DNA from: Cymbomonas tetramitiformis | Lineage: Eukaryota; Chlorophyta; Pyramimonadophyceae; Pyramimonadales; Pyramimonadaceae | Direction: 5' to 3' | Assembly (NCBI GenBank): GCA_001247695.2 | Contig: LGRX02010106.1 | Coordinates: forward strand, 1-64,000 | DNA: 64,000 bases | Part shown: positions 42,671-51,897 of the stretch, one piece after another | Numbering within the stretch: position 1 is the stretch's first letter | Layout: each line of letters starts with the position of its first letter | The notes under the pieces: model-generated | What the model was told of the DNA's origin: nothing | Database searches by the model: none | The model's input: only the letters and a program-made list of their open reading frames with translations | Position numbers and translations under genes: made by a program

Positions 42671-44848
42671 ATGGACACAACGCCAAGACCACGTACACGC
42701 GCTAGAGCGCGTAAATTAGCGACCATTTTCGATGATGTTGGGGCATTAAATTCGGCTACCCCTACAACGCCACATTTGGCTTCGGCTGACGAGCCGGCTG
42801 CGACTGCGACGCTCGTGCAGCGGTTAAGGAAAGATTCTTTCGATGTACAGTGCGCGAAGACAGCAGCGACCAAAGTTTTGGGAGACAAAACGGCAAAATT
42901 TCATGGCAGTGAATCATCGGCTTCGGACATTTTTTCACAGCTGATTTCCGAAGTTCAGCAGCTCTTCACGCTGCAGTCACAGGCAATTGCACCCCTGTTT
43001 GAGCTGACTGACACTGATGTTCCTGTCATGCCCACTGCCAATGAGCTGCTGTACTCTGTGCTGTTGCTGCTGACCGCGCCAGGGTCTCCTGCCCGTAATT
43101 GGGTGGAGGCTTCTGGGGCTGATGTTCCTGCTGATGGCAAACGTGCCACCCTCGAGGTGGTGCGTATGCTCGCTGATGATTCGACTCCGTTCGAGTCTCT
43201 GACTGAGCTGCTTGAAGTGAGAATCTCGGACGAGAGTGACCCTGACTCGAGCATTCGTCTTTTTAACAGTTGTCTTCGGGATGCGCAGCGTCTGCAGACG
43301 CTGCCCGAAGACGCTGTTAAAAGGCAATTCCTCTCTGCCCTGTCTGGACCGGCTTACGCCACGCTGGTTGACTCGTTTGCTCGAGCTGACCAGCGTGCGG
43401 CTGTAAGTCTGCTCACCCTGCAGGCGCGCGTGCGCGAGCAGTACCGCTGCGGGCGGCTCTCGGGCAAGCGCACTGCGGGGCGCCCCATGTCCGTAGCATC
43501 TTGCACCACTGACACTGGCCTGGCTTCGGCCATCGAGCGGCTCAGTTCTCAGTTGGTCAAGTTGCAGCGGGATGTGGATTCCCTTAAGAAGGGTGGCTCC
43601 AAGCCACCTCATGGGAAACACGCTCCGCGCGGCTTCCACCGACCTGGAGTGCAACCGCTTGCTCATTCCGCCTCTTCGGAGGTGGCTTTTGACAAGCGGT
43701 CTGGCACCTTTGTCCCAACGTGCAGGCACGAGAAGTGCCGCGCCGTTGGGTCGAAGCATTGGCTGAGTGAGTGTCCTCACAAGGACACTCACCCGATGTC
43801 CATTTCGGCGTCCTACTGCCAAGCCGTCGAGTCTTATGACTCCGACGTGCTTGCCCTTCGTTTTCAGCGGTACTATGACGCTGGGGATGAGGGGTCCATT
43901 GAGCACTTGTGTGCTCTTGTGGGGCAACCTGAAATCTGTGAGCTGTCTGCGCATTCCTTTGCTCCAGAGCCTACGGCTCTGCAGCAGTTCAAGGATGCTG
44001 CTGCCTCTGCTGAGACTGCACCTGCTGAGCATCTTTCCATTGGCCGTGTTGCATTTGCTGAGGTCAGCGGTCCGCTTGCTGGTGGTGTCGCTGAGTCGAC
44101 CGCCAGCAAGCGACTGCTTCCGAAGGCCTCTGCGCCCGTGCATGGTAAGCCGATTGACTTGCATGGGGTCAGCAGTGCCGCCTTTGTGCCGCCGTCTGCC
44201 TCTCTGGCTCTCGGCCCGATGGCTTCTGCTGACAACTCATTCAAGACATTCAACACTGTCCACCCTGACTGGTTTGACATTGACCCTGAGCCTGTTGAGG
44301 TGTGTGATTCCGATGATGATGGGGAGGGCTCCAACTACCCTCCCGGTGTCTGTCTGACTGAGATTGAGGGGGGTGCACCGCCGACGGCTGCGGCATTTCG
44401 GCGGTTCGGCGTTCCCAGAGGCTCCAGGCCATTTGGCATCGGTGAATTTACTCTCAGTCTCTTCATGGTGGCTACATTTCTCTTCAGTGCTACGGCGATG
44501 CCGACACTCGTGGTCAACGGTGGTGTCAGGGGCCTGGTTGAGCCCGGAGCCACTTACGACCACGGTGCGGTTCATCTCGGTGGTGCATTGCTGGATTCTC
44601 CTTGCCCGACTGTGGTTACCGCTGGTTCGTCATTGCCGCCGCGGGATGTGGCACAACTCTTTTCTCAATCGACCTCAGCGGCTTTGGAATCTGATGGTTT
44701 TGCCACTCTACTTTGGGATCCGCCTGACCCACTTGGGTCTGGTGGTGTCAGTTCTTACAAATTCTCTTCTCAATTGACTTCGGATGCTTTTCTTGCTTGG
44801 AATCCGTCTGCTGAACTCGGCTATGCCGACCAGCTTTACAGTGGCTGA
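42671..44848 (+). CDS. Gag-like protein of element C, intact
   Basis: I chose the ATG at 42671 (MDTTPRPRTRARARKLATIF) because its start pattern matches the Gag of element B; the frame is open further upstream to 42470. The 725 residues comprise a helical capsid-like region, a zinc knuckle CRHEKCRAVGSKHWLSEC (CX4CX6HX4C), a Ser/Ala-rich linker, an acidic stretch DSDDDGEG, and one strong hydrophobic segment (FTLSLFMVATFLFSATA). About 100 residues follow it, perhaps a relic of a longer polyprotein. No DTG/DSG protease or reverse-transcriptase motif is seen. The ORF is unbroken, consistent with recent activity in trans. Confidence 0.75.
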   Translation: MDTTPRPRTRARARKLATIFDDVGALNSATPTTPHLASADEPAATATLVQRLRKDSFDVQCAKTAATKVLGDKTAKFHGSESSASDIFSQLISEVQQLFTLQSQAIAPLFELTDTDVPVMPTANELLYSVLLLLTAPGSPARNWVEASGADVPADGKRATLEVVRMLADDSTPFESLTELLEVRISDESDPDSSIRLFNSCLRDAQRLQTLPEDAVKRQFLSALSGPAYATLVDSFARADQRAAVSLLTLQARVREQYRCGRLSGKRTAGRPMSVASCTTDTGLASAIERLSSQLVKLQRDVDSLKKGGSKPPHGKHAPRGFHRPGVQPLAHSASSEVAFDKRSGTFVPTCRHEKCRAVGSKHWLSECPHKDTHPMSISASYCQAVESYDSDVLALRFQRYYDAGDEGSIEHLCALVGQPEICELSAHSFAPEPTALQQFKDAAASAETAPAEHLSIGRVAFAEVSGPLAGGVAESTASKRLLPKASAPVHGKPIDLHGVSSAAFVPPSASLALGPMASADNSFKTFNTVHPDWFDIDPEPVEVCDSDDDGEGSNYPPGVCLTEIEGGAPPTAAAFRRFGVPRGSRPFGIGEFTLSLFMVATFLFSATAMPTLVVNGGVRGLVEPGATYDHGAVHLGGALLDSPCPTVVTAGSSLPPRDVAQLFSQSTSAALESDGFATLLWDPPDPLGSGGVSSYKFSSQLTSDAFLAWNPSAELGYADQLYSG

Positions 44849-45028
44849 GTCTGCTTGTTTCAAACCCTGGAGGTGTGATTAGCCTTAGCCGCAGTGGTGG
44901 GTTGTGCCGGGACAAGTCCCCGGGCACCCAGCTAGAAGTATATCTGTTTCCAGTGAATGCTGTTTGTTATCTGCTTACTTAGCTCCGCTTGCCTAGCCCT
45001 ATTAGCTACGTCACAGCTCCGGGTGGTG

Positions 45029-45264
45029 TGCTGGACTTTAGGTTCAGGGTTATTATTATGGGCTCTGATAGCCCCTAGCCTGACCCGTCTCTGATCGGAA
45101 CCGTGACTCCGCTAGTAGCTAGGATGACAGTACAGTAGTACTGTACTGTCAGTCATCACTTCGTATTATCCGGGTTTCCGAGATGCATGATAAAAGCACT
45201 CGGCCGGACTGATTATGGGAGCTTAGCCAGTTTGTTTTACCCGAGCGGAACACCTGTTCTCGCA
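45029..45264 (+). repeat. 3' LTR of element C
   Basis: 236 bp, same sequence as the 5' LTR as far as I can read. It is followed directly by the second ATGCG target copy. Confidence 0.9.
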
Positions 45265-45390
45265 ATGCGCTCGATCGCGCCCCCTTACCGCATTTTTCAC
45301 CTTCCACCCCCCCAGCCCCTTCTCATCGACGCATTCGCTCTGGTGGTGCCAGGCTACTTTTGGCTCTGGCACCGCACAGGGGTTGGTTAA

Positions 45391-45735
45391 TTTATCACCT
45401 GGATCGCAATCGGTCTAAGCTGCATAAGATAAAATAATTGAGTGTTTCGTATCGGTGCGAGTCGGGCGATCGGTACCCGCGGGACGAATGACAGATGACA
45501 ACTGCAGGTCACTCAAGGCGAGGGGTGAAACAAGGAGAGACCAGACCCCCCCCATATATATAGTGGGGGGAAAGTCTGTTCTCCCATGAAACGTCCGTTT
45601 TCATCCGTGCGAACTGTATAGGACGCCAAGCCTAATAATGTGGAAAGTACCTGATAAAGTACCTGAGTACCTGAGTACTACCTTGTACCTTACCTGTCCA
45701 ACCCCCCCTAGTACCTGTACCTGTACCTGTGCCTA
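45391..45735. other. Spacer with an orphan LTR-type hairpin and TACCTG repeats
   Basis: At 45534-45584 lies a stem-loop of the type found at the start of A- and D-family LTRs: GGAGA/TCTCC, then AGAC/GTCT, then CCCCCC/GGGGGG arms around ATATATATAGT. It may be a decayed LTR. GTACCTG microsatellite sequence at 45650-45735 leads up to element D. No gene is seen. Confidence 0.5.
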
Positions 45736-45991
45736 TCACGGGGGATGCAACTTTCACCCCCAGTATATGGGTGACTGTTGCCCCCCTTCTGCTGTCACCC
45801 CTCACTGTGCTGTGACTCTCTGCTGTGTCACGTGCCGCATCATCACCGACCGCCGGGAATATTAAAACAGTCTCTGTATTCTAATATTCACCTTAGTACT
45901 GTATCCGAAACCCTGAGTCCACGGCTTCAGCTTTCGTCTCTGTGAAACCTTATAATATATTACAGCCGTATATATTTTAGCTTTCCCATCA
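45736..45991 (+). repeat. 5' LTR of element D
   Basis: It starts TCACGGGGGATGCAAC and ends CCCATCA, before GGTTTGGGCTGCACC. The first 55 bp form a stem-loop (GCAAC/GTTGC and TCACCC/GGGTGA). Same architecture as the LTR of element A with different arm sequences. Confidence 0.88.
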
Positions 45992-46462
45992 GGTTTGGGC
46001 TGCACCACTTGAAGCAGTGGTCTTTTTGCTTTTCGGTCCTTGCTTTGGTCAGCGCATCTCCAGCGACACCCGCGACTCCAGCGTTTTTTCACGTGTCATC
46101 ACTGAAATTTGGCACCTCCAGCCACGGCATCTACAGCCTCTTGCACCACCAGCACCCTGCCTCTCTTCGGTTCGCAGATCATCTTCCTGGCGTGACGTAC
46201 CGCGCCGTCATCAAAGAAAGCATCTCCAGCTCGACAAGATTCCGAACTATTTCATCCCGAACATGCCCGCAGCACGCCCGACACTTGGCAACGCTCTACG
46301 CGCTGCTAGAGCAACAACATCTGGGGCCACGCCTACACCGACTGGCTCCTCTTCACCTGCGCGGTCTCAACGTTCTGGCACGCCGTCATCGCACGAGTCC
46401 CAGGACAATGACCCCATCGTGCGCATGTCCACTCTGGTGAAGAAGCCCCTGCCGGCAGCTCG

Positions 46463-46734
46463 TGCTGAAATCTGTATAGGCAGCCCTGACCGGGAGTCCC
46501 GGTGCAGGCCCCTATGACAGATTCCTAGGTAGCCAACACTGGACCTGTGACTGATCCGTAAGCCCGTGCTGTGACACACCGAGTGTCACAGGTAGCTAGA
46601 CTCGAGACTCAGATTTCCGAATCCTGACTCCGTGACCGTTCCGGGTATATCTAGCTTAGGGTTTATTTCTTATGAGAGTTTTATCTATATTGGTTCACTG
46701 ACTGTCTGATATCTTGAACCGGGATATTCCAGTA
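46463..46734 (+). repeat. 5' LTR of element E
   Basis: It begins with a stem AATCTGT/ACAGATT enclosing ATAGG/CCTAT and an inner CCGGGAGTCCCGG. It lacks about 36 bp found in the 3' LTR, probably a deletion between short CAGATT/CCGAAT-type repeats. GGTCGTGGACCC follows. Confidence 0.85.
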
Positions 46735-47130
46735 GGTCGTGGACCCATTCCACGCTATATTCCACAGCTAGTTTGGCCATGATTGGCTAAAGCAGCCGCT
46801 TGGAGAGGTGGTGCGCGACGGCGCGTTTGGGGACTCACGGGAATTTTGAGATGAGCTGTTTGCGGTGAGCGTCTTTGAGCCGCAGCTATGGGGGTTCGAC
46901 CTGGACCGGGCCTAGTCGACGCAATGTTCATTTACGGTATTACGCTTGCCCTGATCCCGCTTGCTGCCGATTTTTGGGCTGGTGGCTCGAGCACCTTCGA
47001 CCTCGACGACGTCTTCCAGTGCCCCTCGCTCGCATGGCTCTACCGCTCCTTCCGTGACTGTGACGTCGCATCTTCCCAACATTACCCGGACGCGCCCCGG
47101 CGTACCACCTCCCATCAGGCTTTCAGAGTT

Positions 47131-49413
47131 ATGGGTGTTACCACCAGAGCAAAGAAGTCCCTCACGAGGGACAGCGACATTGATGCCTCGCTGAGGCTTA
47201 TCGACGGGGTTCGGAACAGCCCGACGGTGCGGACACCGACTATTCCGACCCCCAACCCTGCTTCGAACGAGGACGCCGACGTGGCCGTTAGGCGTTACTT
47301 GCAGGAACAGGCAAAGTTGACCGACGAGATCTACAAGGCACGTCTGCATCGTGCCTGGGCCAAGAGCATCCGCGAGGACGTTCTTGGTGACAAGAAACAT
47401 CATTTCCGCGGTACGGACGACGCTGGCCTTCTGTCCGACCTGGTGGTGCAGCTACGTACGGAGTTCGAGTCTGCTGGATTGGAGTTGAAGTCCTTTGATC
47501 TCGACGACCCCCTTACCCCGGTTGTGAGCCGGGTGAATGGCCTTCTGTACGACGTGCTGGCTCTCGTGGTGGAGAAGCACAGCAACGCGTATGTCTGGCT
47601 CACGGGTACGGATGCTTCCTCTGACCGAGATGGCCGGCGAGCTTTGGTCGACATCGTCAAGGGCTGCGTACCGGTGGCGCTGCGGGAGTCGCAGCAGGAG
47701 GAGCATGCGGCCTTGCGTTACCCCGCGAACGTGGACCCGCAGCCGATCTTGGCGCGGGAGCAACGTTTGGTGCGGGACAACAGAGCCTCCGACTGGACAC
47801 CTACGGAGGCTACGCGTAAGCTGAGCCTGTACACCAGGCTTGACCCGGCGTTCTACGCTGCGGTTAAGGTGCGCTACCCCATGGCTGCTGACTTGGCCCA
47901 TGTACCGTTGGCCTCACTCCGCTCCATGGTGGTGGAGATCTACCAGGCTTGGGCTCAGACTGACACGGGGAAGGCGGCTTCTGGAGCGGACGGCATCTCC
48001 GCGCACCTCTCCAGCAGCGAGTACGACGCCCTCCTCGTGAAGATCACGGAGCTGAAGGAGCTGGTACAGCGGCAGCACGGGGAGGGCGCTCCGGTAGTGC
48101 GGCAACAGCGGGACAAGCAGCGGCAACAGCAGCAGCAGCGTGCGCAGCAGCCGAGGGGCTACCGTATGGGGCAGCACAAGGTGCCGCCCGTGGGATTCGA
48201 CCGGGACGACCAGCGAGCGAAGCCGTTCTGCGGCAGGTGCAAGAAGGCAGGCAAAGGTGAGAGCTATCACTTCTACCGCGACTGCCCGTTGGGCGGGCGC
48301 CAACACCCGCCCACCTCTGCCGCGGCATTCTGCATTCCTATCGACGAGGAGGACGCGGAGGGCGTGCATGCACTTGCCATGTGTGCGCTCTTTCAGCAGG
48401 CAGCGGACGATGGCGCGGAGTCCTTTGCTCGTGCGGCTGCCGCGTACGGGCCGCCTGCGGTGCTTTGTGCGGGAGCGGTGGGCGGCATCGACGTGTCCGC
48501 CTACGGCTTCGCGGTGGAGCAGCGGTCAGCTTCCGACGAGCCCGTAGGAGACGACATTCTTCGACGGCTCGACGATCTTGCCGCGGAGGTTCACTCCGCG
48601 GCCAATCACCAGGTGCACTTCACACACGCATCTTTCCCGCCTCCTGACGGCATCGAGCAGCAGGCTTCGGCTCTGGTGTGCGGACCCGCCGCGGCGGGGA
48701 CCACGCCGGAGGAGCAGGTTCCGGCAGGTGGTGCGGCGGCATCGGCATCCGCCGTGCCGGCCCCTGCTATGCCTGTCTCGCAGGGAAAGGATGTGAAACC
48801 CGCGCCACTACAATCGGCGCGGGTGACCACCACAGCGGGCGCGGACGGTGAGTTCGCTGGGTTCGTTCAGACCGTGAACCACGCCGCCATCGGGCAGGTT
48901 GACCTCACGGGTTACGACACGGACGATTACGAGGACCTCGCCGACGGCAGCTTCATCGTGAAGCCGCGGACTCCGGCCATTTCGGCAAATCATGCGTCGG
49001 AGTCCGCGACCCACGTGCCTCAGTCTGGTGGTGCATCACGCACCTACGGTTGTGGCAAGCCGCCATGGGGCTTCCCCGCACACGCGGGCCCGTGGGGATT
49101 TCATTACTTTGTCTCTCTCTTTCTTTTGATCTCGATCATGGGAGTGGGAGCTGCCGCCTACACGGCGGCCAATGACATCGACTCTGTACAGGTATCGGGT
49201 CGGGCTGCACCGCAGCCTGTGCTGTGCAGGGGAGACTTATGCATCTACCCGGGTATATCCGAGCTGGACCCCGTCACTCTGGATGCAGTACTGCACTCCC
49301 TGGGTGCTGCGACGGTGGTTCACCGGCCGCCTGACCCACTGGAGAGCAGTGCTGCAAGCTACTACCGTGGACATTGTGGTGACGGTGCTCCTCTGGACTT
49401 TGACCCCGAGTAG
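47131..49413 (+). CDS. Gag-like protein of element E, intact
   Basis: I chose the ATG at 47131 (MGVTTRAKKSLTRDSDID), matching the start style of the B and C Gags; the frame is open back to 46888. Of 760 residues, the first half is a helical capsid-like region. A Gln-rich basic stretch precedes a zinc knuckle CGRCKKAGKGESYHFYRDC (CX2CX9HX4C). Ala-rich linkers, an acidic TDDYEDL segment, YGCGKPPWG and one hydrophobic helix (YFVSLFLLISIMGVGAAA) follow, with about 80 residues after it. No pol domain. The ORF is intact. Confidence 0.75.
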   Translation: MGVTTRAKKSLTRDSDIDASLRLIDGVRNSPTVRTPTIPTPNPASNEDADVAVRRYLQEQAKLTDEIYKARLHRAWAKSIREDVLGDKKHHFRGTDDAGLLSDLVVQLRTEFESAGLELKSFDLDDPLTPVVSRVNGLLYDVLALVVEKHSNAYVWLTGTDASSDRDGRRALVDIVKGCVPVALRESQQEEHAALRYPANVDPQPILAREQRLVRDNRASDWTPTEATRKLSLYTRLDPAFYAAVKVRYPMAADLAHVPLASLRSMVVEIYQAWAQTDTGKAASGADGISAHLSSSEYDALLVKITELKELVQRQHGEGAPVVRQQRDKQRQQQQQRAQQPRGYRMGQHKVPPVGFDRDDQRAKPFCGRCKKAGKGESYHFYRDCPLGGRQHPPTSAAAFCIPIDEEDAEGVHALAMCALFQQAADDGAESFARAAAAYGPPAVLCAGAVGGIDVSAYGFAVEQRSASDEPVGDDILRRLDDLAAEVHSAANHQVHFTHASFPPPDGIEQQASALVCGPAAAGTTPEEQVPAGGAAASASAVPAPAMPVSQGKDVKPAPLQSARVTTTAGADGEFAGFVQTVNHAAIGQVDLTGYDTDDYEDLADGSFIVKPRTPAISANHASESATHVPQSGGASRTYGCGKPPWGFPAHAGPWGFHYFVSLFLLISIMGVGAAAYTAANDIDSVQVSGRAAPQPVLCRGDLCIYPGISELDPVTLDAVLHSLGAATVVHRPPDPLESSAASYYRGHCGDGAPLDFDPE

Positions 49414-49737
49414 CTTTACTTCTGGCTCTGGCAGTGCACCACTTTCTGGTGGTGTACTGAGATGTGCTTTGACCTCAACATGGTCTTCAATTTGGTTTAT
49501 GCTTTACTTTGACATCTACAATCTTCAATCTGGTTTGCTGCCACAGTGCTTTTCAGTAGTTTAGCAGGACCTGAGTACCTGTATATTTCTGCACTTGTGC
49601 CGGCTAGAGGGTTTCAATTTGTGTATCAGAATGGCACAGTTGAATTAGCAGTTAGGTTTGTCACCCTAGCTCCTACCCTAACTTATCTTGACTTTCTGAC
49701 TTACCTGTCAGTCACCACCCACAGTGCTGGGGTGGTG

Positions 49738-50045
49738 TGCTGAAATCTGTATAGGCAGCCCTGACCGGGAGTCCCGGTGCAGGCCCCTATGACAGATTCC
49801 TAGGTAGCCAACACTGGACCTGTGACTGATCCGTAAGCCCGTGCTGTGACACACCGAGTGTCACAGGTAGCTAGACTCGAGACCGTTCCTCGGAATTCAC
49901 GGCCGGGAATTTCAGATTCATGGCCGTGAATCCTGACTCCGTGACCGTTCCGGGTATATCTAGCTTAGGGTTTATTTCTTATGAGAGTTTTTTATCCATA
50001 TTGGTTCACTGACTGTCTGATATCTTGAACCGGGATATTCCAGTA
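49738..50045 (+). repeat. 3' LTR of element E
   Basis: 308 bp, directly after GGGGTGGTG. It contains the CGGCCGGGAATTTCAGATTC stretch missing from the 5' LTR. The second GCTCG copy follows. Confidence 0.85.
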
Positions 50046-51636
50046 GCTCGTGCCCCCACCACTGCTGAGGAGTTTTACAAGGATGAATCAGTTTGGGTGT
50101 CCACCCCTGTACGGGCATCTACCGCTCACGGTTACAGTGAGCGGTTAGATTACGCATCTCACTACAGTGAAGAACTTTGCCGTCTACTTCGTACTTACGG
50201 CTACAAAGCTGCTTCTGGATTATCCCTGGACGGCGAGGACGCCGAAACCGACTTCACCGTCCTTCTGGCTAACTTGGCCCACGTCCTGTCCCCGATTTCG
50301 CACTTTGAATTCGACAAGCTTCTGGACCTGGACCACGAGTTCGACGAGTACCACATGGCCCTCAACGAGCTCATCTTCGTGATCCTCCCGACAGTCTTGC
50401 GAGGCACTGCCCTCGCCCTTCAGGAGGAGTCCTCGCGCATCTATCCGCATGATGGCCGCGCAGCACTCCAGCGGCTTCGGTTCCACGTGGAAGGCATCGG
50501 CGACCCCGACTCCAACCGCTACTGGACGAAGCTGCGTGCTTTAATCATCGACGAGTCCAACGACCCCGCCCCCCAGCTTACGGTGTTCCGCAAGCTGGCG
50601 GACAAACACGCCAAGCTCCACCCCGCGTACAGCGACGTCAACAGGGTGGAGGACCTTCGTCATGTGCTGAAGATGTCCGCGGCGGTCTCCCCTCACGTCA
50701 CCCCCTTGTATCTGGTGGTGCTGCGCGAGCTCACCGCCGGTGCGCGATTCTCCTTCTCGTCCCTCTCCTTGCGCATCTGCACAGTGCACCGGGATGAGGG
50801 GAGGCTCGCTCGCCTCACCACGCCCCCGCCGCCTACCTCCGGTGGTGGCAACGGCGGGCGTACTCCTGCGGGCGGCGGACGCGGTGGTGTGGGGACCTTC
50901 ATGGCGCTCCGCAGCGATGCGTACGTGGAGCCCAAGGGCACATGGAAGGCGAAGGGCGGCAGGCACCTGCAGTGGGAAGGCGCAGGGTTCCCCTGCGTCA
51001 CCTGTTTTCGACTCTAGGGCCTCACGGATGGCCACCCCTCCACCAAGGGTGTGTGCCCCTACGCATGCCGGCAATCTTTTGCCCCTGACCGCATTCCTCT
51101 CGCGGCGAAGCCCGCTCATGACCGCCCCCCCATCTCTCGTTGGCCGACTCCGCCAGACCCCCCGCCCCCTGTGCGGGCCATGGCTCTTCAAGCTCCACAG
51201 GATCCGGCTCCGGACTCTGCAACCGACGTTGCCATCATGGGGTTTCGTGCCGCCGATCCTCCTGCGGAAGATGAGTTGTTGGCAACTGAGTCTTCCGCAG
51301 CCGCAACCGCGGTTGACACGTCTCCATCGACTGCCGCGTTCAATGCCATGGAGTTGGACGACGACGACACCGATTGGCCGGCTTTCCGCACGGTCCCTTG
51401 GGTGCCGAGCATCAACCATTGAGCACAAAATGTACAGCCAAGGAAACAGATGAAAAGAAAACAACAAAAAAAAAAAATGAGAAAGCCCGATCGTGTGATG
51501 TGCTTGCTAGATTTTAGGATGACGCCGGCAGTAGCCAATCTAGTCGGGTTGAAAAAGGCCCCTTAGATCCGAACAATCCTGCAGGCCCACGTAACACTTG
51601 CATTTGGTCACCTCACACCTACGTGGTGAGGTGGTG

Positions 51637-51892
51637 TCACGGGGGATGCAACTTTCACCCCCAGTATATGGGTGACTGTTGCCCCCCTTCCGCTGTCACC
51701 CCTCACTGTGCTGTGACTCTCTGCTGTGTCACGTGCCGCATCATCACCGACCGCCGGGAATATTAAAACAGTCTCTGTATTCTAATATTCACCTTAGTAC
51801 TGTATCCGAAACCCTGAGTCCACGGCTTCAGCTTTCGTCTCTGTGAAACCTTATAATATATTACAGCCGTATATATTTTAGCTTTCCCATCA
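51637..51892 (+). repeat. 3' LTR of element D
   Basis: 256 bp, nearly identical to the 5' LTR, preceded by GAGGTGGTG as a possible plus-strand primer region and followed by the GCCTA target copy. Confidence 0.88.
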
Positions 51893-51897
51893 GCCTA

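Larger units (their letters stand above)
42041..45264 (+). mobile_element. Element C: gag-only LTR retrotransposon with perfect LTR pair
   Basis: Two 236-bp LTRs (42041-42276 and 45029-45264) look identical, starting TGCTGGACTTTAGG and ending TTCTCGCA. ATGCG flanks both sides (42036-42040 and 45265-45269), the 5-bp target duplication. The interior holds one Gag-like ORF and a non-coding 3' part ending GGGTGGTG before the 3' LTR. Identity of the LTRs implies a very recent insertion. Confidence 0.92.
46463..50045 (+). mobile_element. Element E: gag-only LTR retrotransposon nested in element D
   Basis: LTRs lie at 46463-46734 (272 bp) and 49738-50045 (308 bp), both starting TGCTGAAATCTG and ending ATATTCCAGTA. 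They differ mainly by a ~36-bp indel around 46610/49885. GCTCG flanks the element on both sides (46458-46462 and 50046-50050). The single ORF is Gag-like. E inserted into the gag codons of D, so it is younger than D. Confidence 0.88.
46263..51422 (+). pseudogene. Gag-like protein of element D, split by element E and carrying a stop
   Basis: The start is an ATG at 46263 (MPAARPTLGNALRAARATT), preceded by NYFIPN as in element A (DYFLPN). The 5' part ends at 46462. The 3' part resumes at 50051 once one GCTCG duplication copy is discounted. The body (SHFEFDKLLDLDHEFDEY, VLRGTALALQEE) matches element A. A TAG at 51015-51017 falls inside the zinc-knuckle region where element A has Trp; the frame then stays open to 51422 and contains DWPAFR. 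So the gene has two lesions, the insertion and the stop. Confidence 0.75.
45736..51892 (+). mobile_element. Element D: gag-only LTR retrotransposon, host of nested element E
   Basis: LTRs of 256 bp at 45736-45991 and 51637-51892 are almost identical; one difference seen is TCTGCTG versus TCCGCTG. GCCTA flanks both ends (45731-45735 and 51893-51897). The interior encodes a Gag related to that of element A, split by element E at 46462/50051. Without E the element would be about 2.6 kb. It is flanked by a TACCTG microsatellite. Confidence 0.9.

Noticed and set aside
42977..44164. 395-codon minus-strand ORF inside element C
   Set aside because: It mirrors the gag coding strand (shadow frame) and has no domain, whereas the plus strand has a zinc knuckle and conserved start.
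34855..51892. Hidden reverse transcriptase or integrase in elements A-E
   Set aside because: I looked for YxDD-type, DTG/DSG protease and HHCC/DDE signatures in the ORFs of both strands and saw none.
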